Shown here piece by piece: positions 1-7,381 of a stretch of DNA of 64,000 nucleotides. The stretch lies in NCBI RefSeq assembly GCF_900079725.1, contig NZ_LT599032.1, forward strand, positions 1,642,209 to 1,706,208, in the 5' to 3' direction. This DNA comes from an uncultured Dysgonomonas sp. (GTDB taxonomy: Bacteria > Bacteroidota > Bacteroidia > Bacteroidales > Dysgonomonadaceae). The translations under genes and the position numbers were made by a program. How positions within the stretch are numbered: the first letter of the stretch is position 1; each line of letters starts with the position of its first letter. A model generated the notes under the pieces. The model did not search any database. It had not been told where the DNA came from and saw nothing but the letters and a program-made list of their open reading frames with translations.

Positions 1-37
1 GGAGCATAAATTCCGTAGATTCAAATAATGCTCTCAT
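1..37 (-). CDS. lrgB: LrgB family protein, partial (N-terminal 12 codons)
   Basis: The window edge cuts this minus-strand gene after 12 codons, reading MRALFESTEFML. Its ATG (35-37) overlaps the TGA of the lrgA-like gene (34-36) in an ATGA junction, so the two are translationally coupled. In known lrgAB/cidAB operons the gene after lrgA is lrgB, a multi-pass membrane protein that acts with the holin-like LrgA. The visible residues are too few to prove the family, so the name rests on the junction and on operon convention. Confidence 0.6.
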   Translation of the reverse strand, partial: MRALFESTEFML

Positions 38-381
38 TTTCTCTTCTTCTCCATTTGTTGTTGAATAACCGCCACTACGGCAATAACCAGAACTGTACTC
101 ACCGAACATACGATAAGAATCGACATCCAGAATTTACTGATCAGTCCGTAAGAGCCTAAAAGTCCCGCACCGGCCGGTATAAAAAATATAGCCATATTGC
201 GGGTAAAGGCATTGGCGACATCTTTTACATAGTCGGGTTTAAGGGCTTTGAAGTAGAGACTGAGGAATAATAAAATCATTCCGATAATATTTCCGGGAAC
301 AAGTCCATTTATCAGATAACTAACACCTTGTCCGAGAAAATAGAACAGAAGAATGATAAAGATACCTTTTACCATTTTCAT
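34..381 (-). CDS. lrgA: CidA/LrgA family holin-like membrane protein
   Basis: This 115-aa protein has about four hydrophobic helices (roughly residues 5-27, 30-45, 62-82 and 84-108) and a charged tail ending QQQMEKKRK. The segment GLVPGNIIGMILLFLSL near residues 26-42 matches the conserved core of CidA/LrgA proteins. Family members are holin-like proteins of the inner membrane linked to control of murein hydrolases, and some LrgAB homologues export small metabolites. The stop codon overlaps the start of the next gene (LrgB-like). A perfect AGGAGG lies 8 nt before the ATG, which is rare in this phylum, and a TACCTTTG promoter box lies 30 bp upstream. Confidence 0.9.
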   Translation of the reverse strand: MKMVKGIFIILLFYFLGQGVSYLINGLVPGNIIGMILLFLSLYFKALKPDYVKDVANAFTRNMAIFFIPAGAGLLGSYGLISKFWMSILIVCSVSTVLVIAVVAVIQQQMEKKRK

Positions 382-389
382 AACGATAA

Positions 390-395
390 CCTCCT
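390..395 (-). promoter_or_regulatory. Strong Shine-Dalgarno site of lrgA
   Basis: On the minus strand AGGAGG sits 8 nt before the lrgA ATG (379-381). Bacteroidota genes normally lack such a site, and no comparable one was noticed before the other genes of this window. It fixes the lrgA start and suggests efficient or atypical initiation. Confidence 0.7.
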
Positions 396-410
396 AATTT
401 AACTCGGGTA

Positions 411-418
411 CAAAGGTA
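411..418 (-). promoter_or_regulatory. lrgA promoter -7 box TACCTTTG
   Basis: The minus strand reads TACCTTTG, a perfect match to the Bacteroidota -7 consensus TAnnTTTG, 30 bp before the lrgA ATG. The box is the downstream end of a 51-bp segment that is repeated at 1773-1824. Confidence 0.6.
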
Positions 419-461
419 GTATTAAGTTATAAGTTATGGGTATAAGTCATGAGTTTTTTGA
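411..461. repeat. Promoter-bearing intergenic direct repeat, copy 1
   Basis: This segment is nearly identical to 1773-1824, differing at a few positions and one indel. Both begin with CAAAGGTA (TACCTTTG on the minus strand), continue with attaagtta-aagttatg and end gagttttttga. Both copies lie just past the stop codon of a minus-strand gene and before the next one. A duplicated promoter and upstream region is one reading. A generic AT-rich intergenic repeat is the other. Confidence 0.7.
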
Positions 462-468
462 TAACTAA

Positions 469-1287
469 TCAGCTTTCTTCCGGCTCTTCAAACACCTCCA
501 ATGAGAAATTCTCTCCATCGAAAACACCATAAGAGAAGTATTTAATCCAGTCACCCAATATTACAACCCGGCTTTGCATAGAGAGCATTAGGTCGAGCAT
601 AATATGACGATGTCCGAATACAAAGAAGTTGATATTAGGAGCTAACTTCAGATGACTTTTCGCAAAGAGCACCAGATGCTCCTTGTCTTCTCCGAAATAA
701 TCGGGCATCTCATCATTCTCACGATTATGATTAGACCACCATTGGGCAAACCCCACTGTCCACCGCGGATGAATGGCTGCATATAATTTTCGGCAAAACT
801 TATTATGGAAAAAACCGCGCAATAGCTTAAATGAAGTAGAATTATCTCCTAATCCGTCGCCATGTGCAAGAAAGAATTTCTTACCATGAATATCCCTAAT
901 CAGGGGTTGGGTATGGACTATCATCCCGCACTCTTTTTGCAAGTAATCGGTTACCCATATATCATGATTGCCGATAAAGAAATGCACCTCGATACCCTTA
1001 TCTGTCAGTTCGGAAATTTTTCCTAGAAAGCGGACAAAACCGCGGGGTACTACATTACGGTATTCGAACCAGTAATCAAATATATCACCAAGCAGATAAA
1101 TAGTCTGGGCATCTTCTTTGACCATATCGAGCCATCGGCAGAGTTTTCTCTCCACCTCGTGCTGTGGAAAATAATGGTCATCGACTTTGACCGAAGGCAG
1201 GGTCATCTGCTGATGCTTATCCACATTCTTTTTGTGAAAAGCAGACCCTAAATGTACATCTGATAAGAAATAGACCTTTTTCCCCAC
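469..1287 (-). CDS. lpxH: UDP-2,3-diacylglucosamine diphosphatase (LpxH-like)
   Basis: This 272-aa calcineurin-like phosphoesterase carries the ordered metal-binding motifs SDVH (9-12), GDIFD (67-71), GNHD (106-109), HGDG (142-145) and GHRH (225-228). This pattern and the DYWFE context after the second motif are those of LpxH, which cleaves UDP-2,3-diacylglucosamine to lipid X and UMP in lipid A synthesis at the cytoplasmic face of the inner membrane. It is somewhat longer than the E. coli enzyme (about 240 aa). It starts 10 bp after the DUF59 gene, so the two are probably cotranscribed. A less specific LpxH2-type phosphoesterase is possible, but the motif spacing favours lipid A synthesis. 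Confidence 0.85.
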   Translation of the reverse strand: MGKKVYFLSDVHLGSAFHKKNVDKHQQMTLPSVKVDDHYFPQHEVERKLCRWLDMVKEDAQTIYLLGDIFDYWFEYRNVVPRGFVRFLGKISELTDKGIEVHFFIGNHDIWVTDYLQKECGMIVHTQPLIRDIHGKKFFLAHGDGLGDNSTSFKLLRGFFHNKFCRKLYAAIHPRWTVGFAQWWSNHNRENDEMPDYFGEDKEHLVLFAKSHLKLAPNINFFVFGHRHIMLDLMLSMQSRVVILGDWIKYFSYGVFDGENFSLEVFEEPEES

Positions 1288-1297
1288 CTTATCCTGT

Positions 1298-1612
1298 TTA
1301 TAGAAACCCTAGTTCCAGTTTCGCTTCCTCACTCAGCATATCCTTATTCCACTGAGGCTCGAATGTCAGATTAACTATAACATTGTTCACTTCCTTGATA
1401 GACTCTACCTTATACCTCACATCTTCCAATATAAAGTCGGCTGCAGGACAATTAGGCGCAGTGAGCGTCATTGTAATAGTTACATTCTTATCGTCATCTA
1501 CCTCCACCTCATAAATAAGGCCAAGATCGTATACATTAACTGGTATTTCGGGATCATAAACAGTTTTCAACATGTTTACGATTTTCACTTCCATATTTAA
1601 CAATTCGCTCAT
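1298..1612 (-). CDS. SufT/PaaD-like DUF59 iron-sulfur assembly protein
   Basis: This 104-aa protein is a single DUF59 (MIP18/PaaD-like) domain. It contains the typical YDPEIPVNVYDLGLIY motif (19-34, with DPE at 20-22) and TAPNCPAADF (51-60) with the conserved Cys55. Such proteins help mature Fe-S proteins, as SufT does in Firmicutes and MIP18 in eukaryotes. It leads a likely two-gene unit with lpxH, which shares no obvious pathway with it. Its 5' leader holds a short hairpin (1621-1642) that recurs before two distant genes. A possible promoter box TACCTTTG lies at 1773-1780, implying a long leader of about 150 nt. Confidence 0.88.
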   Translation of the reverse strand: MSELLNMEVKIVNMLKTVYDPEIPVNVYDLGLIYEVEVDDDKNVTITMTLTAPNCPAADFILEDVRYKVESIKEVNNVIVNLTFEPQWNKDMLSEEAKLELGFL

Positions 1613-1620
1613 ATCTCTAA

Positions 1621-1642
1621 TTTAAGGTCTCAGACCTATTTA
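1621..1642 (-). promoter_or_regulatory. Conserved 5' leader hairpin, copy 1 (before the DUF59 gene)
   Basis: The minus strand holds TAAATAGG-TCTGAGA-CCTTAAA with the perfect palindrome AGGTCTGAGACCT (1625-1637), ending 12 nt before the ATG at 1612. The same block occurs before the DUF3109 gene (48804-48825) and, with changes that keep base pairing, before the TraB/GumN gene (58043-58063). All three are on the minus strand and just 5' of a start codon, suggesting a leader RNA hairpin or an operator. Confidence 0.5.
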
Positions 1643-1772
1643 TTATTTCCGTATTCGAAGCTGCAATAGTTAGCATAACAATATAACATTGCATTCAATA
1701 CATTCTTTTACTTACATTTGTTATAAACAATTTTACAGAATCATTAGTTTATAACCATTCCATATTACATTG

Positions 1773-1824
1773 CAAAGGTAATATTAAGTTACAAGTTATG
1801 AGTTATAAGTCGTGAGTTTTTTGA
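1773..1824. repeat. Promoter-bearing intergenic direct repeat, copy 2
   Basis: This is the second copy of the segment at 411-461. It contains TACCTTTG on the minus strand (1773-1780), which may drive the DUF59-lpxH unit, and lies 12 bp past the radC stop codon. Confidence 0.65.
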
Positions 1825-1836
1825 GTACCCAATACC

Positions 1837-2535
1837 TTACATCCTTCCTCTATCCATATAACTATAGTATGAGTGATCACAAACAATAATATGATCGAGA
1901 AGCCTCACATCCATTATCTGCCCTGCATCCTTCAACCGGCGGGTAATATTATCGTCATCGCCACTCGGATTAGAATTACCCGAAGGATGATTGTGACAAA
2001 GCACGATAGCCGATGCCAGCGAGTCTATCGCTTCTTTCATTATCATACGGATATCAACAACTGTACCGGTGACCCCGCCTTTACTGACTTGTATCTTCTT
2101 CAATACCTTATTAGCCCGGTTGAGCAATAGGACCCAAACCTCCTCGTGTTTCAGATCGGCCAATACAGGATGAAATATCTGATAGACCGTCTCACTTGAT
2201 GTTATCTGTGGCTGTACAACAACCTCCGATAATTTTCTGCGCTTGCCCAGTTCCATTGCTGCAGCTATGGTTATCGCTTTGGCTTCCCCTATCCCATTGA
2301 AGTTTTTTATAAGGTCTTTTATCTCCTGCTTGCCTAATATATTCAGATTATTGGATACACTGTGGAGAATGCGTTGTGCCAGTTCGACTGCTGTCTCATT
2401 CTTATTCCCCGAACCAATAAGGATGCCCAGCAGTTCAGCATCAGATAGAGCTCCCACTCCCTTCAGAAGCATCTTTTCCCGAGGCCGGTCTTCCTCAGCC
2501 CAGTCCTTAATATTTAGTTTGATCTTGTTTTCCAT
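1837..2535 (-). CDS. radC: RadC family JAB-domain protein
   Basis: This 232-aa protein has the usual RadC layout. A helix-hairpin-helix-like N-terminal half (around FNGIGEAKAITIAAAMELGKR, 79-99) is followed by a JAB/MPN metalloprotease-like domain with Glu131/132 and HNHPSG (181-186), Ser191 and Asp194, giving the JAMM pattern HxHx7SxxD. The fold resembles deubiquitinases, but the bacterial function is unsettled. The old link to DNA repair in E. coli was withdrawn, and some RadC proteins affect recombination. It stands alone on the minus strand, with a TACCTTTG box at 2592-2599 as a possible promoter. Confidence 0.93.
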   Translation of the reverse strand: MENKIKLNIKDWAEEDRPREKMLLKGVGALSDAELLGILIGSGNKNETAVELAQRILHSVSNNLNILGKQEIKDLIKNFNGIGEAKAITIAAAMELGKRRKLSEVVVQPQITSSETVYQIFHPVLADLKHEEVWVLLLNRANKVLKKIQVSKGGVTGTVVDIRMIMKEAIDSLASAIVLCHNHPSGNSNPSGDDDNITRRLKDAGQIMDVRLLDHIIVCDHSYYSYMDRGRM

Positions 2536-2644
2536 AGTTTAGAAAGTAAAGTCGGCTTTAGGTTTATTAACTATATATAGTTAAAAAGTAACAAAGGTAA
2601 CGGAAACTGATGAATAATTAAGAATGAGCAATTAATAATTATCT

Positions 2645-2673
2645 TGTCATGCTGAGCAGAGCGAAGCATCTCC
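2645..2673. repeat. TGTCATGCTGAGC intergenic repeat, half copy
   Basis: The segment begins TGTCATGCTGAGCAGAGCGA and runs into AGCATCTCC. It matches one arm of the palindromic repeat at 60529-60594. Repeats of the form TGTCAT-CTGAGCG-GAAG-ATCT are a recurrent intergenic family in Bacteroidota. Only one arm is present here. Confidence 0.6.
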
Positions 2674-2710
2674 TTCTTTAAAAGGTAACACATGTAACAC
2701 TTTTCCATTT

Positions 2711-2778
2711 ATGTAGGGGCTGGTCTTGTGCTTGCCCATTTACGATAAGTGGGCAGCTACAAGGGATTTCCCCTACAT
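2711..2778. repeat. REP-like palindromic element (ATGTAGGGG ... CCCCTACAT)
   Basis: The ends ATGTAGGGG (2711-2719) and CCCCTACAT (2770-2778) are perfect inverted 9-mers. A second pair, TGCCCA and TGGGCA, lies inside, so the 68 bp can fold into a two-part hairpin. It has no T-run and no coding content and resembles the extragenic palindromes that RAYT transposases spread. No RAYT gene is in the window. Confidence 0.6.
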
Positions 2779-2959
2779 GAATCCAAAAAAAAGGTAACAA
2801 CCAACGGTCACAGGAGCGAAGCGTATGTAAAAGTAACACGTTTTTAATAACCTCAATTGTTACCTTTTCTGATTAAAAGCTTTAGATACTGAATATGCCA
2901 AAGAACTACCAGCTTAAAAATAGTATAGATAAAGTTCCTTAACAAACTTACATTAAAAC

Positions 2960-2999
2960 ATATCGGGCCCTCTGTTATCATAAACAGAGGACCCGATAT
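2960..2999 (-). terminator. efp terminator hairpin
   Basis: Arms ATATCGGG-CCTCTGTT (2960-2976) and AACAGAGG-CCCGATAT (2983-2999) form a 17-position stem with one non-complementary pair and a 6-nt loop. On the minus strand it is followed by GTTTTAATG, 20 bp past the efp stop codon. The T-run is short. Confidence 0.8.
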
Positions 3000-3018
3000 T
3001 ATTCTTAATCTGAAAGAT

Positions 3019-3585
3019 TCAGGCTTTCACACGTTCTACATACGCACCATCTTTCGTGCTGATTTTGATCTTATCACCTTCATTGATGAAAAGCGGCACA
3101 CGCACCTCAGCACCTGTTTCCACCGTTGCGGGTTTCAATGTGTTTGTAGCTGTATCACCTTTCATTCCCGGCTCGGTATATGTTACTTCAAGGATAACAT
3201 TAGTCGGCATCTCGGCTGTCAGTATCGCTTCTGTTTCTGCATGTACCTGTACCTCTACCTTGTCACCTTCTTTCAGAAACGCCACTCCTTCAATCATATC
3301 TCCTGCAATGGAAATCTGCTCGAAAGTCTCGGTATTCATGAAATTATATCCCATATCGTCCTGATAGAGATACTGATAAGGACGTCTTTCAATACGCACC
3401 TCATCCAATTTGATTCCGGCATTGAATGTCCTTTCCAGAACACGACCGGTAGTAACGCTACGCATTTTTGTACGGACAAAAGCTGCTCCTTTACCCGGTT
3501 TTACGTGAAGAAATTCAATAATAACATAGTATTGTCCGTCGATGTCGATGCACATACCATTTCTTATATCTGCTGTTGTTGCCAT
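3019..3585 (-). CDS. efp: Elongation factor P
   Basis: At 188 aa this is the standard length for EF-P, a three-domain tRNA mimic that binds between the P and E sites and relieves ribosomes stalled at polyproline. The N-terminal KOW-like domain has the loop [14 protein letters not shown] (29-42), with Lys32 at the tip where other bacteria modify the residue. OB-like domains II and III follow, including the signature [22 protein letters not shown] in the C-terminal part. No modification enzyme (EpmA/B or EarP) is nearby. It is monocistronic, with a TATCTTTG promoter box 39 bp upstream and a strong hairpin downstream. Confidence 0.97.
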   Translation of the reverse strand: MATTADIRNGMCIDIDGQYYVIIEFLHVKPGKGAAFVRTKMRSVTTGRVLERTFNAGIKLDEVRIERRPYQYLYQDDMGYNFMNTETFEQISIAGDMIEGVAFLKEGDKVEVQVHAETEAILTAEMPTNVILEVTYTEPGMKGDTATNTLKPATVETGAEVRVPLFINEGDKIKISTKDGAYVERVKA

Positions 3586-3623
3586 TAATTATATTTTATG
3601 TTTAGATTAAAAATTTCGAGTTG

Positions 3624-3631
3624 CAAAGATA
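3624..3631 (-). promoter_or_regulatory. efp promoter -7 box TATCTTTG
   Basis: The minus strand reads TATCTTTG, a match to TAnnTTTG, 39 bp before the efp ATG. Confidence 0.6.
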
Positions 3632-3641
3632 ATAAAACTCA

Positions 3642-5783
3642 TTATTTTACAAAACCCCTGTTTTTTAATAAGTAAATAGGATTTGGTTCTGCCCCTCTGA
3701 AATTTTTGTATAGAGTCATTGGTTCATCTGTTCCGCCTTTCGACAATACATTTTCCCGGAACGATTTAGCTGTTGCCTGATCGAAGATATTACCCTTTTC
3801 CACAAACGCCTGGAACGCGTCCGAATCCAGCACTTCCGACCATAAGTAACTATAATATCCTGCAGAATAGCCACCACTGAATACATGTTGGAAATATGTA
3901 CTTCTGTATCGAGGTATAATTTCCGGTATCAGTCCTATTTCAGCCATTGCATCAGCTTCAAACTTGTCTACATCGAGCTTCTCAACACCCTCTGTCTGCT
4001 TAGGGTTAAAGTTTGGAGTAGCGGTTATTGTATACCATTTCATATCCAGAATGGCCGCAGCTACAAGTTCTGTAGTTCTGAATCCCTGATTGAAGTATCC
4101 TGCATTTTGGATTTTCTGTATCAATTCGTCAGGAATCACTTTACCTGTTTCATAATGTTTTGCATACATTTTCAATACCTCCGGCTCAAAAGCCCAATGT
4201 TCCATCACCTGCGAAGGTAACTCCACGAAGTCCCGGTACACTGAAGTTCCCGAAAGCCCGTTATATGTACATTTAGACAAAAGCCCGTGCAATCCGTGAC
4301 CAAATTCATGGAACATCGTTTCTACCTGATCTAAAGTAAGAAGAGCAGGTTTACCATCTGTCGGAGGATTATAGTTTCCTACATTGTATATCAATGGGTG
4401 AACAAATTCGCCCTTAAATACTTCCTGCTTGCGGAAACTACTCATCCATGCACCCGGACGTTTACCCTGACGCGCAAAGTCATCAAAGTATATCATACCT
4501 ATAAGAGAACCGTCAGCGTCATTTACCTCGTATGCTTTTACGTCTTGCTGATAAACCGGCACATCCGTTTTTTGCTTGAATGTAATGCCATAAAGTTTGT
4601 TTGCCACAGCAAATACTCCTTCACGTACATTATCTGCTTTGAAGTATGGCTTCAATGCATCTTCATCCAAAGCATACTTCTCCTTACGAAGCTTTTCGGC
4701 ATAATATGCCCAGTCCCAAGACTCGATCTTGATATCTTTTCCTTCTTTTTTAGCAATAGCCTGCAATTCTGTTGCTTCTTTCTTTGCTTGAGGCAATGCA
4801 TATTTCCAGATACTGTTCAGCAAGTTCATCACATTATCCGGAGTCTTAGCCATCGTTTCTTCGAGCACGTAATCGGCATGAGTGTTATAACCAAGTACAT
4901 TAGCTTTTTCGAGGCGAAGACTTACTATTTTCTTTATATTCTCTTTATTGTCGAACTCGTTATTATTGTCTCCCCGCATATACATGGCTTTGTACAATTT
5001 TTCACGCAGTTCGCGATTATCGGCATACTGTAGGAATGGCTCCCAGCTTGGCTTGCTCAGTCCGAACATCCATTTGCCTTCCATTCCTTTATCTTTAGCC
5101 ATTTTGGCTGCTGCTGCGATTATATCTTCCGGTAATCCGGCGAGGTCTTCTTTTTTATCTATTACCAACTGATAATTATCCGTTTCTTTCAACAGATTCT
5201 GATTAAAACTTAAAGCCGTAGAACTTAATTCTTTATTTATCTCACGCAAACGATCCTGTTTAGACCCGTCAAGCAATATACCTGAACGAACAAAACCTTT
5301 ATAGGTTTTATCCAGCAACATTTTCTGTTCAGTTGTCAGATTAGCCGGTGCCGCATCATATACAGTCTTTATACGGGCAAAAAGCTTTCCGTTAAAGTTG
5401 ATATTATCATAATGTTCTGTCCGCTTAGGAGTAATCTCCTTTTCAATGCTTTGGTAAGTAGAATCGGACATTGTCCCTGTCATTACCGACAGCACTGCAC
5501 CCACACTATTCAGCATCCTGCCCGATTCATCAAGAGCCACAATTGTGTTTTCGAAAGTCGGGGCATCCGGGTTGTTCACAATGGAATCTATTTCGGCATT
5601 GTGCCTTTTCATTCCTTCTTCGAAAGCAGGCAGGTAATGCTCTGCTTTTATCTTATCGAAAGGAGGCACACCATTAGGAGTATTAAATTCTGAAAAGAAA
5701 GGATTATCCGCATCCTTAGTACTTGTAGTATTACAAGAGTAAACCATAATTAAAAAACTAATAATAAACAGAAACTTCTTCAT
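3642..5783 (-). CDS. dcp: M3 family metallopeptidase (peptidyl-dipeptidase Dcp-like), lipoprotein
   Basis: This 713-aa protein starts with a lipoprotein signal, MKKFLFIISFLIMVYSC with the lipid Cys17, so it should be anchored in the cell envelope. The body is a full M3 peptidase: zinc ligands in HEFGH (His492, Glu493, His496) and a third ligand in DFVELPSQ (Glu521). The length and the tail near Gly-Tyr-rich residues (GGYSAGYYSYLWSEV) fit the oligopeptidase A/Dcp branch, which removes dipeptides from the C-terminus of short peptides. Dcp substrate choice is inferred, and an OpdA-like role is possible. No clear promoter was identified. Confidence 0.93.
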   Translation of the reverse strand: MKKFLFIISFLIMVYSCNTTSTKDADNPFFSEFNTPNGVPPFDKIKAEHYLPAFEEGMKRHNAEIDSIVNNPDAPTFENTIVALDESGRMLNSVGAVLSVMTGTMSDSTYQSIEKEITPKRTEHYDNINFNGKLFARIKTVYDAAPANLTTEQKMLLDKTYKGFVRSGILLDGSKQDRLREINKELSSTALSFNQNLLKETDNYQLVIDKKEDLAGLPEDIIAAAAKMAKDKGMEGKWMFGLSKPSWEPFLQYADNRELREKLYKAMYMRGDNNNEFDNKENIKKIVSLRLEKANVLGYNTHADYVLEETMAKTPDNVMNLLNSIWKYALPQAKKEATELQAIAKKEGKDIKIESWDWAYYAEKLRKEKYALDEDALKPYFKADNVREGVFAVANKLYGITFKQKTDVPVYQQDVKAYEVNDADGSLIGMIYFDDFARQGKRPGAWMSSFRKQEVFKGEFVHPLIYNVGNYNPPTDGKPALLTLDQVETMFHEFGHGLHGLLSKCTYNGLSGTSVYRDFVELPSQVMEHWAFEPEVLKMYAKHYETGKVIPDELIQKIQNAGYFNQGFRTTELVAAAILDMKWYTITATPNFNPKQTEGVEKLDVDKFEADAMAEIGLIPEIIPRYRSTYFQHVFSGGYSAGYYSYLWSEVLDSDAFQAFVEKGNIFDQATAKSFRENVLSKGGTDEPMTLYKNFRGAEPNPIYLLKNRGFVK

Positions 5784-6016
5784 AAAGTAGTATTTATGTG
5801 AATGAATTGATTTTTAGCAAAAATAGGTAAAAATTACTATACACTAAAACTTATAGATAAATATGAACGTTTTGAGTAGCGAGAGCAGAAGCAAAATTTA
5901 TTTTGATTATGCCGAGTCGCGATAAACGACTAATGTAATTGAAAGATAAAAATTGGGAATATTAACAGATAATCCGATTAAAATCCTTAAACTTGTAAGA
6001 ATATTTTTTCAAAACC

Positions 6017-6418
6017 ATGAATAAACTGTTTATGAAACAAGGTTTACTCTATATCATACTATTTATCGGTATCATTATATTTCCCCGGTGTACAGGAAGT
6101 GTCGACAGCCAATTGAAAAAATTGTCGGAGGAGGCAAATACCAAATGTCCGAGAATACTGGATCAGTGGACAAGACTGGACAGTTGCACCACTTTCCCGA
6201 ACCAGACGATAAGGTATTACCATACACTGAGCGAAGTAACCATTACCGATACTACCCTTTTTAAATCGCAGTTACAGCCTCAAATAATAAGTTCGTTGAA
6301 AACAAATCCCGACATGAAGTTTTTCAGGGAAAATAATGTCACCATGCAATATGAATACAGGGATCAGACAGGTAAATATCTTTTCTCTGTAATAATAGAA
6401 CCAAAAGAATATAAGTAA
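6017..6418 (+). CDS. Hypothetical lipoprotein
   Basis: This 133-aa protein has a hydrophobic N-terminus (residues 8-22) ending FPRC, a plausible lipobox with Cys25, followed by a soluble domain of about 105 aa. No family was recognised. The soluble part has two further Cys (in NTKCPRIL and DSCTTFPN) that could form a disulfide. Translation could also begin at the second Met, 15 bp downstream. It is followed after 30 bp by a DUF805 gene and may be cotranscribed with it and the YhcH-like gene. Confidence 0.7.
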   Translation: MNKLFMKQGLLYIILFIGIIIFPRCTGSVDSQLKKLSEEANTKCPRILDQWTRLDSCTTFPNQTIRYYHTLSEVTITDTTLFKSQLQPQIISSLKTNPDMKFFRENNVTMQYEYRDQTGKYLFSVIIEPKEYK

Positions 6419-6448
6419 TATAAAAACTTTCATAACACCTGGGTAATT

Positions 6449-6844
6449 ATGGATAATCAACGCATGTTTCAAAACCCTTTCTCCATCAAAGGCCGTATAC
6501 GCAGACTCGAATATGGCCTTAGCTACCTTATTTATCTTGCTTATTATTTCACTATTTCCGCCGTTATCGCCTTGTTAGATACATCCGGCGTATCAGAAGA
6601 TATGTTTTGGATTCTTCTGTTTCCAATGCTTCCTGCCTATTGGTTTCTTATCGCTCAGGGAACCAAAAGATGCCATGACAGAGAGAATAGTGGATGGTAC
6701 CAAATAATACCTTTTTATGCATTATGGATGCTTTTTGGAGCCAGTGACTATGGAGAGAACTATTATGGTCCCAATCCAAAAGGGGACGGTAATGAAGATA
6801 TGGAAAAGATAATCGATGAAATAGGATTACAGGATCAGGAATAA
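6449..6844 (+). CDS. DUF805 family membrane protein
   Basis: This 131-aa protein opens with FQNPFSIKGRIRRLEYGLSY, matching the F-x-GRxxRxEY start of DUF805 proteins. Two or three transmembrane helices follow (about 23-45, 50-66 and 88-98). The conserved KRCHDRENSGWY lies between them and the tail carries NPKGDG. DUF805 proteins are small inner-membrane proteins of unknown role. It is the middle gene of three small closely spaced genes, 16 bp before the YhcH-like gene. Confidence 0.88.
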   Translation: MDNQRMFQNPFSIKGRIRRLEYGLSYLIYLAYYFTISAVIALLDTSGVSEDMFWILLFPMLPAYWFLIAQGTKRCHDRENSGWYQIIPFYALWMLFGASDYGENYYGPNPKGDGNEDMEKIIDEIGLQDQE

Positions 6845-6860
6845 CAATAAAATAAATAAT

Positions 6861-7307
6861 ATGATACTAGACAATTTAAAAAATGCAGAGGCGTACTACA
6901 AACTCCACCCTTTGTTCAAAAAAGCGTTTGAATACCTGAAATCGGTTGATTTCGCCAACGTAGAAACAGGCAAAACAGAAATTGAAGGTAAGGATCTTTT
7001 CCTGATGGTCAGCGATAGCGATATGAAGACCGAAGAAGATGCCAAAATGGAAGTCCATAATAAATATATAGACATACAACTCCCTGTGAGCAAACCCGAG
7101 ACATACGGATGGAAAGCCCGTGCGGAACTTAAAGAGGAGCGCGACGCGTTTAATGAAGAAAAAGACATCCAGTTCTTCTTCGACAAAGGTACGACTCTTG
7201 TTACGGCAGTGCCGGGCGATTTCACTGTTTTCTTCCCCGAAGACGGACATGCTCCCTGCATCGGCGAAGGGAAAATAAGAAAAGTTGTCGTAAAAATAAA
7301 GCTATAA
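6861..7307 (+). CDS. YhcH/YjgK/YiaL family protein
   Basis: This 148-aa cupin-like protein fits the DUF386 family (YhcH/YjgK/YiaL, and the EbgC subunit of evolved beta-galactosidase). Visible family features are the HNKYIDIQLPVSKPETYGW segment (56-74), a DIQFFFDKGTT segment and the C-terminal FTVFFPEDGHAPCIGEG with the conserved PxDxHxP-like pattern. Members bind metal and are linked to sialic-acid or sugar-acid catabolism. No such pathway genes are beside it, so the substrate is unknown. It ends a three-gene cluster, and a run of AT-rich repeats (7311-7375) separates it from glgB. Confidence 0.88.
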   Translation: MILDNLKNAEAYYKLHPLFKKAFEYLKSVDFANVETGKTEIEGKDLFLMVSDSDMKTEEDAKMEVHNKYIDIQLPVSKPETYGWKARAELKEERDAFNEEKDIQFFFDKGTTLVTAVPGDFTVFFPEDGHAPCIGEGKIRKVVVKIKL

Positions 7308-7381
7308 ACAATTATGAGTTATAAATTATGAATCAGCCATAATTATTAATTCTCAATTATTAATTCTTAATTAATAAGACC

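Larger units (their letters stand above)
2536..3018. other. Intergenic region of repeats between radC and efp
   Basis: No gene is visible in these 483 bp. They hold a possible radC promoter box (2592-2599) inside GTAACAAAGGTAAC, a Bacteroidota-type TGTCATGCTGAGC repeat (2645-2673), a 68-bp palindromic element (2711-2778), two more GTAAC-type motifs (near 2684 and 2830) and the efp terminator (2960-2999). Confidence 0.7.

Noticed and set aside
4398-5033. A 211-residue plus-strand open frame inside the M3 peptidase gene
   Set aside because: It lies antisense to the conserved M3 peptidase body, has a poor composition for a soluble protein and no promoter.
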